Source: CALMKX01 sp036274895 (GTDB taxonomy: Bacteria; Acidobacteriota; Thermoanaerobaculia; Multivoradales; SZUA-115). From it: a DNA stretch of 32,739 bases. Shown here one piece after another: positions 1 to 7,403 of the stretch (its first letter is position 1; each line of letters starts with the position of its first letter). A program made the translations under genes and the position numbers. The stretch is from NCBI GenBank assembly GCA_036274895.1, contig DASUEU010000077.1, positions 1 to 32,739 on the forward strand. Direction: 5' to 3'. A model generated the notes under the pieces. That model made no database searches. It saw nothing but the letters and a program-made list of their open reading frames with translations, and was not told where the DNA came from.

Positions 1-40
1 GCCGGTGACTGAAGGCCGAGACCCCCAACCCACCCCCCGG

Positions 41-81
41 ATCGGCAAGAACGAGCCACTCGGTGGCTCCTTTATGCCGAT
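41..81. terminator. Nested hairpin left of CRISPR array 1
   Basis: The inner stem GAGCCAC/GTGGCTC (53-59 with 63-69) has a 3-nt loop and is followed by CTTTAT. It is enclosed by an outer inverted repeat ATCGGCA/TGCCGAT (41-47 with 75-81). The inner stem with a short T run looks like a weak intrinsic terminator for a transcript entering from the left of the window. The symmetric outer arms could equally make it a protein-binding site. Nothing else is recognisable in 1-40. Confidence 0.45.
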
Positions 82-175
82 CCTCCACTGGCTCGATTTA
101 GGTGATCCTGGATTGGCTCGATAGAGGCGGTCAGTGACACAGGGTCAGCGTGCCGTAGTCCATATAGGCTAACCG
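82..175 (+). promoter_or_regulatory. Putative leader of CRISPR array 1
   Basis: This 94-nt gene-free stretch abuts the first intact repeat. It contains TGGCTCGAT twice (about 91 and 115) in similar flanks. The array decays at its right end and its repeats end in ATTGAAAC in + orientation, so the leader and promoter should lie here. No clear -35/-10 pair is seen. Confidence 0.5.
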
Positions 176-2550
176 GACTCGCCCCGCGCAGGGGCGTGGA
201 TTGAAACCTCGGCCCACTGGCCTTGGCCTGCGTATGCACTCGACTCGCCCCGCGCAGGGGCGTGGATTGAAACGCCGACGCACCCCGGCAGGTCGAAGAC
301 TGCGCCTGGGACTCGCCCCGCGCAGGGGCGTGGATTGAAACTGTACCAGTGAGCATTGACCTTGATGATGGCGCCGGACTCGCCCCGCGCAGGGGCGTGG
401 ATTGAAACTCCGGCGGCGCCCCGTACCGCCCTTGCCAGTCGCTCGGGACTCGCCCCGCGCAGGGGCGTGGATTGAAACCGGGCGGCGGCGGACACGCCCC
501 CGCGTCCCGCGGGGACTCGCCCCGCGCAGGGGCGTGGATTGAAACAGATCGCGGCCTTGAGCCTCGAGCTCCCCAGCACAGGACTCGCCCCGCGCAGGGG
601 CGTGGATTGAAACAAGGCGGACGACATCAAGAAGTTCCCGTACAACCTGCGACTCGCCCCGCGCAGGGGCGTGGATTGAAACGGCAGGGCCTCCCGGCCA
701 ACCTCCGCGATCCCCTGACTCGCCCCGCGCAGGGGCGTGGATTGAAACGACCACGGAGCCCCCTACGAACCGGGCACGCAGCGGGACTCGCCCCGCGCAG
801 GGGCGTGGATTGAAACTCCATCCACAGCTGGTCCGCCGCCGGGTCCCCGCGGACTCGCCCCGCGCAGGGGCGTGGATTGAAACCCTGGAGCTTGGAGAGC
901 ACGGCGTCCAGGCCCACGGACTCGCCCCGCGCAGGGGCGTGGATTGAAACCAGTGCGCATTCAGGGACCTCGCCCCAAAGCTTTGGACTCGCCCCGCGCA
1001 GGGGCGTGGATTGAAACAAGTCTTGTCGTGTGCACATTGCTCAGCTCCTGCGACTCGCCCCGCGCAGGGGCGTGGATTGAAACACGTAGCGAGCTCTCAG
1101 TGCTTGGTAGGCGTGGTGACTCGCCCCGCGCAGGGGCGTGGATTGAAACATCGCGTCCTGGAGCGACGTCCAGGACCCGGTGGAGGACTCGCCCCGCGCA
1201 GGGGCGTGGATTGAAACCACGTCCTCCGACGCCACCGAACACCCCGGACCCGGACTCGCCCCGCGCAGGGGCGTGGATTGAAACAAGAGCAGATAGCCGG
1301 AACAAGAGGAACCACTCCGGACTCGCCCCGCGCAGGGGCGTGGATTGAAACCGAAAAACTGCAAGCGTGGTCGATACGAGTAGCACGACTCGCCCCGCGC
1401 AGGGGCGTGGATTGAAACGCTGTCACGACCACCCCACCCCTCAGGCCACTCTTGACTCGCCCCGCGCAGGGGCGTGGATTGAAACACCAAGAATAGGCGT
1501 CCCAGAAACAGCGCTAGGAAGGACTCGCCCCGCGCAGGGGCGTGGATTGAAACGGCCTGAGTCAAATTGATGAGCACGGACGCGGAAGACTCGCCCCGCG
1601 CAGGGGCGTGGATTGAAACCTATGGGAGTCGTGGTGTGCATGAAGGCGGACACAGACTCGCCCCGCGCAGGGGCGTGGATTGAAACGGTGTCGGTTGACA
1701 CCCAAAGCGCCACAGAGGCGCCGGCTCGCCCCGCGCAGGGGCGTGGATTGAAACTATTGTCCACCAATTGATGCCGAGCGGACTAGCTGACTCGCCCCGC
1801 GCAGGGGCGTGGATTGAAACGCAAAGGTGGCAAGGTCCACACCTGGACATTGCGGACTCGCCCCGCGCAGGGGCGTGGATTGAAACTCAAAGCTCTTATC
1901 ATCCAACGCCTTCAAACCCGCGACTCGCCCCGCGCAGGGGCGTGGATTGAAACTGTTCCTTGTCCACCTGATAGATCGCCGCAAAAAGACTCGCCCCGCG
2001 CAGGGGCGTGGATTGAAACTTAGGGCCGATGCCCTTGACTCGCTCGAGATCGTGACTCGCCCCGCGCAGGGGCGTGGATTGAAACGCGTAGGCCGGCGCC
2101 ATGACCCAGGCCGAGCAGATGACTCGCCCCGCGCAGGGGCGTGGATTGAAACTGAGCGGGATCCTTGGATGACTTGGCCATACACTGACTCGCCCCGCGC
2201 AGGGGCGTGGATTGAAACTCGAAGATCCCGGCCCACACCGGTAGCCGGGCGGCGACTCGCCCCGCGCAGGGGCGTGGATTGAAACAAGTAGTTGGCAAGC
2301 GTGGGGTCGTCCTGGAGGCCGACTCGCCCCGCGCAGGGGCGTGGATTGAAACAGGGTGTGGTGGCGCCTGATGAACATGGAGGAATTGGACTCTCCCCGC
2401 GCAGGGGCGTGGATTGAAACGCGGTACGGCCGAGGTCGCAGTAGAAGGCCCTGGCACTCGCCCCGTGGCCGGGGCGTGGATTGAACCGCTGCCGGGTTCG
2501 AGGGCTCGGCGTCTCGCCTCCGACTCGCCTCGCGCAGGGGCTTGGGTGGG
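176..2550 (+). CRISPR. CRISPR array 1 (36 repeats, type I-C-like 32-nt repeat)
   Basis: Thirty-six copies of a 32-nt repeat that begins GACTCGCCCC, holds a GCCCC/GGGGC hairpin and ends GTGGATTGAAAC. Period is 66-70 nt, so spacers are about 34-38 nt. The first copy is at 176-207. Copies at 1723 (GG for GA) and 2389 (one substitution) are slightly variant, the copy at 2455 carries several changes, and the last at 2522 loses its 3' half. The right end is therefore the old trailer end and the array reads left to right. The repeat length, the GTGGATTGAAAC end and the spacer length resemble type I-C arrays, yet no type I genes are present and cas6 follows directly. A type III complex could use these crRNAs if Cas6 leaves the 8-nt tag ATTGAAAC. 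Spacer first bases show no bias. The array yields long spurious reading frames on both strands, including the VSIHAPARGES type. Confidence 0.98.
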
Positions 2551-2599
2551 GGTGCCGGCGGAGGTTTGGGAGGGCGTGGGCTATTGGTTGGGGCGTGTG

Positions 2600-2629
2600 G
2601 TGAACTTTTTTCTGCGGACTGCCTCTTGA
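2600..2629 (+). promoter_or_regulatory. Candidate ECF-type promoter upstream of cas6
   Basis: GTGAACTT (2600-2607), a 15-nt spacer, then CTCTTGA (2623-2629). Box 1 and the spacing match the sites at 3762, 10990 and 16688. Box 2 is the most divergent of the four. The layout resembles RpoE-type ECF promoters (GGAACTT, about 15-16 nt, TCTGA-like). It ends 35 nt before the cas6 ATG. Confidence 0.5.
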
Positions 2630-2664
2630 CTAGAGTGGAGGCCAAGCGGCCGAGAGGTGCCCCG

Positions 2665-3744
2665 ATGACCGAGCCCTTCCCCCTTCCCGCCCTGCCGTAC
2701 CTGACGCTCGAGGCCGAGCTGGTGGCCCGGGTTCCTGCGCGCTTGCCGCCCTACAAGGGCTCGCTCCTGCGGGGGGCCTGGGGGCATGCGCTGCGGGCGC
2801 TGGCTTGCCAGATGGGGCCGGAGCAGGTGTGCGCCCTCTGCCCGCTGCGCGCAGGCTGCGTCTATCCGCCGCTCTTCGAGCCCGTGATCGAGGGGGATCC
2901 GCTCCCCTTTCTCGAGGGTCTTCCGGCCGCGCCGCGAGCGTTCGTCTTCGAACCCGAGGGGGATCAGGAGGTCTTCGCGGCCGGGGACCCGCTGCGCCTC
3001 CGGCTGGTGCTGATCGGGCGCACCGTGGCCCTCCAGGGGCACGCCGTGCTCGCGCTCGAACGAATGGCCCGGCGGGGTCTGGGAGCCGCCCGGCACCCCT
3101 TCGAGCTCGCGGAGGTGACCTATCGGGGGGCGGACGGCGCGCCCGTGGCCGGCTATGACCGCGCCCGGCGGCGCTGGACGTGCGAGGCCCCGGCCCGACT
3201 CCCCGCCGTGGACCCGGCGCCCGAGCGGGCGGTGCTGCGCTTCCTCACGCCCACGCGCATCAAGGCCAAGGGTCACCTGCGCGAGCGCGTCGGCTTTCGG
3301 GAGCTGGTGTTCCGCCAGCTGCGGCGCGTGCTCGAGCTGGCCGCCGTGCACGTCCCGGGGGCCGAGGTGCGCTGGGACTTCGAGGATCTGCTCGACCGCG
3401 CGCAGGCGGTCAAGGTGCGGCGAGCCGAGGTGGCCTGGCTGGACTGGGAGCGCTACAGCAACCGCCTGGGGCGCAAGATGTCGCTGGGCGGCTTCGTGGG
3501 GGAGATGGAGGTCGAGGGCGACCTCGCCCCCTTCTGGCCCCTGCTGCGCACCGGGGAGGTCGTCCACGTGGGCAAGGGGACGACGTTCGGGCTGGGGCGG
3601 ATGGTGGTGGAGCCGGTGCGGGACGGCCTCGGTGCCGTCCGGGACGGTCCTGCCCGGATGTCATCCCGAGCGCAGGGCCACAGGCCCGGAGCCGAGGGAT
3701 CTCTTCGTCCCCCCAGGGACGTTCCTGGGCAGCGAGTGACTTGA
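2665..3744 (+). CDS. cas6: Cas6 pre-crRNA endoribonuclease
   Basis: A 359-residue protein that should cut pre-crRNA within the repeats. The C-terminal half fits the Cas6 C-terminal (PF10040-type) RAMP fold and ends in a glycine-rich loop, GKGTTFGLGR, at residues 303-312. The N-terminal half has KGSLLRGAWG near residue 31 and a cysteine cluster (C48, C56, C59, C65) seen in this Cas6 branch. The ATG at 2665 fits the family start. An upstream in-frame extension into decayed array 1 is unlikely to be translated. The last ~40 residues (from about 320) are encoded by an intergenic-type repeat and lie beyond the conserved fold, so the original stop was probably earlier. Cas6 is the only pre-crRNA processor in the window and may serve both arrays, since both repeats end in ATTGNNAC. 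It is separate from the effector operon 13 kb away and has its own candidate promoter. Confidence 0.9.
   Translation: MTEPFPLPALPYLTLEAELVARVPARLPPYKGSLLRGAWGHALRALACQMGPEQVCALCPLRAGCVYPPLFEPVIEGDPLPFLEGLPAAPRAFVFEPEGDQEVFAAGDPLRLRLVLIGRTVALQGHAVLALERMARRGLGAARHPFELAEVTYRGADGAPVAGYDRARRRWTCEAPARLPAVDPAPERAVLRFLTPTRIKAKGHLRERVGFRELVFRQLRRVLELAAVHVPGAEVRWDFEDLLDRAQAVKVRRAEVAWLDWERYSNRLGRKMSLGGFVGEMEVEGDLAPFWPLLRTGEVVHVGKGTTFGLGRMVVEPVRDGLGAVRDGPARMSSRAQGHRPGAEGSLRPPRDVPGQRVT
3657..3712. repeat. Intergenic-type repeat inside the 3' end of cas6
   Basis: Begins ATGTCATCCCGAGCGCAGGG and ends near GAGGGATCTCTTCG. The TCATCCCGAGCG...GAGGGATCT pattern is a common dispersed bacterial intergenic repeat. 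It lies in frame in cas6 and adds a tail of no apparent function. Family assignment is from pattern memory only. Confidence 0.5.
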
Positions 3745-3752
3745 GTCACTCG
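3733..3752. promoter_or_regulatory. Perfect inverted repeat between cas6 and CHAT-SAVED
   Basis: CGAGTGACT, a 2-nt centre, then AGTCACTCG: 9-bp perfect arms that include the cas6 stop codon. It sits 10 nt upstream of the candidate ECF promoter at 3762. The geometry suits a dimeric regulator such as the RHH protein encoded at 10491. The stem is short and no T run follows, so it is not a convincing terminator. Confidence 0.4.
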
Positions 3753-3761
3753 AACCCCTGC

Positions 3762-3791
3762 GCGAACTTCCCGCCCCGTTTCGCCTCGGAA
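3762..3791 (+). promoter_or_regulatory. Candidate ECF-type promoter upstream of CHAT-SAVED
   Basis: GCGAACTT (3762-3769), 15 nt, CTCGGAA (3785-3791). It is 48 nt before the ATG at 3840 and drives the operon that encodes the ECF sigma factor, so it would give autoregulation. Over 32 nt it shares about 26 positions with the site at 10988-11019. Confidence 0.6.
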
Positions 3792-3839
3792 CCTCCAGAA
3801 GCCGTCCCGCTCCCGGGGCGGCGTTTCCTGGAGGCCACC

Positions 3840-5846
3840 ATGGGCGAGCCGATCCGGTACGAAGACTTCGCGATCTCGATCGAAAAGGACGGCGAGGGGA
3901 GGCTGAAAGCGAGGGTGGACGCCTCGCCCCTCGACCGCAGCGAGGGGCCTTTCACCCAGCCCGACCCGGCGATGGACGCCGAGGCCTGGTTCGAGGAGCT
4001 GGAAGGGTCGGTGCGGGGGTTCTCCGGGGCAACGCACGACGACGGCAGCTGGACGGTCGAGACCTCGGGTGCGGCGGACGACCAGTCGCTCGCCGAGCAA
4101 CGGGGTCAGGAGCTGTTCGACGCCCTGTTCCAGGAAGAGGTCCGGAAGCTCTGGGACGAGTGCAGGGTTCGCATGGAAAACCGGCAGGGCGAGGGACTGC
4201 GCTTGCGATTGGTTTTCGATCGCAAGCGGCTGAGGGAGGATTTCGACAGCGTGGCGTTCCTCCCCTGGGAGTTGCTGTGCGATCCGCGAGGCGCATCGTT
4301 CTTGGCTCGCAACGCCAAGACACCCGTCGTGCGGCACGTGGTGACCGCCAGGGACCGCGCACCCAGGTCCTTCTACAAGGGCTTCTCCGTGCTGCTGGTG
4401 GCTCCGCGGCCGGCCGGAACACGGCCTCTCGATCAAGTCCGAGAGGCGCAGCTCGTCAAGGAAGCCCTCGCCCAGCTCCCCGAGGTCAAGGTCGTCGAGC
4501 CCGAGGGCCAAACTGTCGAGAGCCTTCTCGAGGCCATCTCGGCCTCAGTTCCAACGGTCCTTCACTTCATGGGTCACGGCGACTTCGGGGAGGGTCAGAC
4601 GGAAGGCGGGCTGTTCTTCGAAGATGACGAGGGCCAGCCCCACCTGGTGCCGGGCTCGCAGCTCGCGGGGCTGCTCCAAGATCTCGAGAAGCCTCCCATT
4701 GTGGTGCTCAACGCCTGCGGAACTTCGATGCTGCCCCGTCTCGACGCCAAGAACCCGTACTCGCACGTGGCGGAGAAGCTCGTGGCGAAGGGCTTCACGA
4801 CGGTCATCGCCATGCAGTTCTCGATCTCCGACCAGGCGGCCATCCAATTCACCAAGCACTTCTATCGGGCACTCGCCGACGGCCTACCGGTGGACGGTGC
4901 AGTGGCGCGAGGGCGGCTCGGAATCGCCGCACAGGCATCGGCTGCGGCCAACGAATGGGCCACGCCCACGCTCTACATGCGCTCTGCCGACGGCTACGTG
5001 CTCGACCGCCACAAGCTGGAAGGGGATCGCCTGGTCAGCACCCGGCCGCTGGCCGTGCTCGGCATCCGGACCTTCATGCACAACACCGAGCCGATGGAGA
5101 CCTACGTGCCGAAGGAGAACATCCTCAGCCTGACCGGCTCCTTCGACGGGCGATTCCTGAGAGAGAAGTTGACGTGGGCAGGGGACATCCTGCCGCGGGT
5201 CACGAGCTTCCTGGCGGAGGGACGCCAGCGCCAGGAAGAAGTCAAGCTGCTGTTCGATGCTCACCTCTCCATCGCGGTTGCCGCCGGTTGGCACGCCGGC
5301 CTGAGAGCCGGACAGCCGATCACGGTCACGCAGCGCCTCCCCTGGGGCGGCGTCCAGGAGCTCCGGCTCGACGAAGGTCGGCGCAGTGAGAGTGCCAGCT
5401 TCGAACAGCTGTGGAGCCTTGAGGAGATCAAACTGCCGAAAGGTGGGCAGGAGCTGGCCATCGTGGTGAGTGTCACGCACCTGGCCCGCTCGGACGCCGA
5501 GCCCTACCTCGAGGACGTGCTGGCAGGGCGAGTGGGCCGGGTCCTCTACCTGGCCATCCGCCCCGCACCGGCCCCCGACGGCCTCCGAGGTGCTCGCCAC
5601 GCCCTCGACCTCGCCCATTCCCTCGATCGCCTGGTGCGGGCCTCAGGCCACGACCAACTGACGCGGACCAAGCACCTCTTTCTGTGCGCCCCAGGTTCCT
5701 TCGCCTACGCCCTCGGGGCCTACGTTCGCGGCTGGGGGCCGGTGCAGCTCTACGAGCACGACCTCGAGCGCACACAGCCCAAGGCCTACGCCCCCTCCCT
5801 CCTCCTCGAGCCCGCCCAGCTCCAGGCTCCGTCATTCGGAGAGTGA
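3840..5846 (+). CDS. CHAT-SAVED protease (cyclic-nucleotide-activated)
   Basis: A 668-residue fusion. Residues about 120-390 are a CHAT (caspase-like) cysteine protease with the histidine in LHFMGHGDF (H246) and the nucleophile in VVLNACGTS (C293). Residues about 400-660 resemble SAVED, a cyclic-oligonucleotide sensor of CRISPR and CBASS systems. The diagnostic end is KHLFLCAPGSFAYALG followed by VQLYEHDLE and YAPSLLLEP. The ATG has a good ribosome site (TGGAGG, 3829-3834). By analogy with the reported Haliangium SAVED-CHAT it would be activated by a Cas10-made cyclic oligoadenylate (cA3 in that case) and cleave a downstream protease or regulator; ligand and substrate here are inferred. It heads an operon with the ECF sigma gene 4 bp downstream. 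G+C is slightly below that of its neighbours. Confidence 0.88.
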   Translation: MGEPIRYEDFAISIEKDGEGRLKARVDASPLDRSEGPFTQPDPAMDAEAWFEELEGSVRGFSGATHDDGSWTVETSGAADDQSLAEQRGQELFDALFQEEVRKLWDECRVRMENRQGEGLRLRLVFDRKRLREDFDSVAFLPWELLCDPRGASFLARNAKTPVVRHVVTARDRAPRSFYKGFSVLLVAPRPAGTRPLDQVREAQLVKEALAQLPEVKVVEPEGQTVESLLEAISASVPTVLHFMGHGDFGEGQTEGGLFFEDDEGQPHLVPGSQLAGLLQDLEKPPIVVLNACGTSMLPRLDAKNPYSHVAEKLVAKGFTTVIAMQFSISDQAAIQFTKHFYRALADGLPVDGAVARGRLGIAAQASAAANEWATPTLYMRSADGYVLDRHKLEGDRLVSTRPLAVLGIRTFMHNTEPMETYVPKENILSLTGSFDGRFLREKLTWAGDILPRVTSFLAEGRQRQEEVKLLFDAHLSIAVAAGWHAGLRAGQPITVTQRLPWGGVQELRLDEGRRSESASFEQLWSLEEIKLPKGGQELAIVVSVTHLARSDAEPYLEDVLAGRVGRVLYLAIRPAPAPDGLRGARHALDLAHSLDRLVRASGHDQLTRTKHLFLCAPGSFAYALGAYVRGWGPVQLYEHDLERTQPKAYAPSLLLEPAQLQAPSFGE

Positions 5847-5850
5847 ATGA

Positions 5851-6588
5851 GTGAGCAAGGCTTCGTCTCGACCTTCGCTAAGATTGGTGCACGGGGGAGC
5901 TGCCCAGAGAACCGGAGACGCTGAGCGCGCCATCTCGCGCGCCGCCGGGTCGGGTGCGGGCTCCACCCGGCCCACCATGCCCGGCAGGCAACAGCCTCAG
6001 CCCCCATCCGGCCCCCCGCGGTCCGACGGGCAGGACCTCGAGAAGCGAGACCGGGAGTGCCTGCGGCTCTACCGGCGCTACGGCGGGATTCTCCTGAAGT
6101 TCTTTCTGAACCGGCATTTGCCGGCCGACGACGCGGCGGACCTGCTGCACGAGACCTTCGTCTCGGTCTTGAACGGCTTCGACCAACTGCGCAGCCAGGA
6201 CCGCGAGGAGCCCTGGCTCTTCAAGGTCGCTCTGCGGACCTTCCTGGGCTGGCGACGCCGCACCAAGAGCATCAAGCGCGACGCGCCGGTCCTGCCCCTC
6301 GACGACGAGCTGGAGGAGGCGCTGATCGAACGCGCCCCGGTGGAGACCTGGGAGCCGGCGAGCCCGCTGGGGGAGCTGCTGGTGGAAGAGCGCCACGCCC
6401 GAGCGCGTGACGAGATCGCCAGGCTGCCCGAGATCTACCAGCAACCCTTGATGATGCTGCTTTCCCAGGACCGCAGCTACGAAGAGATCGCCGCCGCCCT
6501 CCAGATCCCGCTCGGCACGGTCAAGTCGAGGATCAACGAGGCCAAGAAGCGCCTGCACGCCATTCTGGGAGAGGATCGGGACCCGTGA
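5851..6588 (+). CDS. ECF (extracytoplasmic function) RNA polymerase sigma factor
   Basis: A 245-residue sigma-70-family protein with regions 2 and 4 only. Region 2 spans residues about 70-140 (ADDAADLLHETFVSVL, then PWLFKVALRTFLGWRRR). Region 4 spans about 185-240, with its helix-turn-helix in YEEIAAALQIPLGTVKSRI. GTG at 5851 is chosen because it directly follows the CHAT-SAVED stop; an in-frame ATG at 5977 would remove a ~42-residue part of the Pro/Ser/Arg-rich N-terminal extension. The overlapping anti-sigma gene is its likely inhibitor. In Craspase (III-E) and in the reported III-B proteolytic cascade, an ECF sigma is freed by CRISPR-triggered proteolysis. The four GAACTT-type promoters in this window are its candidate targets. 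Confidence 0.9.
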   Translation: MSKASSRPSLRLVHGGAAQRTGDAERAISRAAGSGAGSTRPTMPGRQQPQPPSGPPRSDGQDLEKRDRECLRLYRRYGGILLKFFLNRHLPADDAADLLHETFVSVLNGFDQLRSQDREEPWLFKVALRTFLGWRRRTKSIKRDAPVLPLDDELEEALIERAPVETWEPASPLGELLVEERHARARDEIARLPEIYQQPLMMLLSQDRSYEEIAAALQIPLGTVKSRINEAKKRLHAILGEDRDP

Positions 6589-7403
6589 GCGGTCATGGCG
6601 ATCCCGGCGAGGGCTTCCAGGCCTCGGCGCGGGCGCTCGGCGAGGCGGCGCGGCGCAGCATCAAGGGGCATCCGGAGCCCGAGCTGCTGCTGGCCTACCA
6701 CGAGCGCCGTCTCGCCGAGCCCGAGGCGGCCCGCGTGCGTGCCCACCTGGTGGTCTGCCGGGAGTGCACGGACCTGGTGCTGGACCTCGCCGCCTTCCCC
6801 GAGGTGCCCCTGCGGGTGCCGGTCGAGGGCGAGGTGGAGGATCTGGTGCCCGCCTGGGAGGAGATCGTGGAGGCCCACCGCGAGCGGGAGCAGGGGGCGG
6901 GGCCCCGGCGGGGCGGCTCCTCGGCGGTTGGGTTCCGGGTGATGGTAGCGCTCGCCGCGGGGCTCTGCGTGGTGACCGTGGCCCTGGCTTGGCGCCTCGC
7001 CACGGTCTCCCAGGAACTGGCCGAGGAGCGGGCCCCCCAGGCCAACGTGCCGACCGCCCCGATCCGCCTCCACGGGGCGACCCGCGGCGCCGAGCCCGAG
7101 CAGGTCACGGTGCCGGCTGCTGCACGGCACTTGCCCTTCGTCGTGCTCGCGCCGGCCGGTGAGACCGGGCCCTTCCGCGCCGTGATCTTCCGCCTGGAGG
7201 GGCGCCCCCCTCGCCGGCCGGAGGAAGTGCCCGGCCTGCTGCCCGACCCGGACGGCTTCCTCACCTTCAGCCTGCACCGGCGCAGCCTGCCGGCCGGCCG
7301 CTACCGGCTGGAGCTGCGCCGCGAAGAGGATGGCGCCGCCCTCGCGGAACACCTCCTGCTTCTGAGCTACGATGCCGGGGCCGGTCCCGGACCTCCTCCC
7401 TGA
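6585..7403 (+). CDS. Membrane-anchored zinc-finger anti-sigma factor
   Basis: A 272-residue protein starting at a GTG that overlaps the sigma stop (GTGA), typical of a co-translated sigma/anti-sigma pair. Residues about 25-70 resemble a zinc anti-sigma (zf-HC2) domain with HLVVCREC (H54, C58, C61). One hydrophobic segment lies at about 118-138. A C-terminal ~130-residue region, predicted extracytoplasmic, has a beta-rich look (FRAVIFRLEG, YRLELRRE). The protein should hold the sigma factor at the inner membrane until cleaved or altered. It fills the position of the sigma inhibitor (PCi or Csx30) in known CRISPR-protease systems, but I see no similarity to Csx30. The substrate role is inferred from gene order. 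Confidence 0.8.
   Translation: MSGHGDPGEGFQASARALGEAARRSIKGHPEPELLLAYHERRLAEPEAARVRAHLVVCRECTDLVLDLAAFPEVPLRVPVEGEVEDLVPAWEEIVEAHREREQGAGPRRGGSSAVGFRVMVALAAGLCVVTVALAWRLATVSQELAEERAPQANVPTAPIRLHGATRGAEPEQVTVPAAARHLPFVVLAPAGETGPFRAVIFRLEGRPPRRPEEVPGLLPDPDGFLTFSLHRRSLPAGRYRLELRREEDGAALAEHLLLLSYDAGAGPGPPP

Noticed and set aside
72..2457. Long reading frames in array 1 on both strands (VSIHAPARGES, FQSTPLRGAS, SPRAGAWIET repeats)
   Set aside because: They are translations of the CRISPR repeat in different frames. Such peptides are familiar false proteins in databases.
4719..4746. GGAACTT followed by CGTCTCGAC inside the CHAT-SAVED gene, resembling the ECF promoter
   Set aside because: Spacing is one base short and the last box bases do not match. 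The sequence encodes the conserved active-site CGTS segment and no gene starts downstream.
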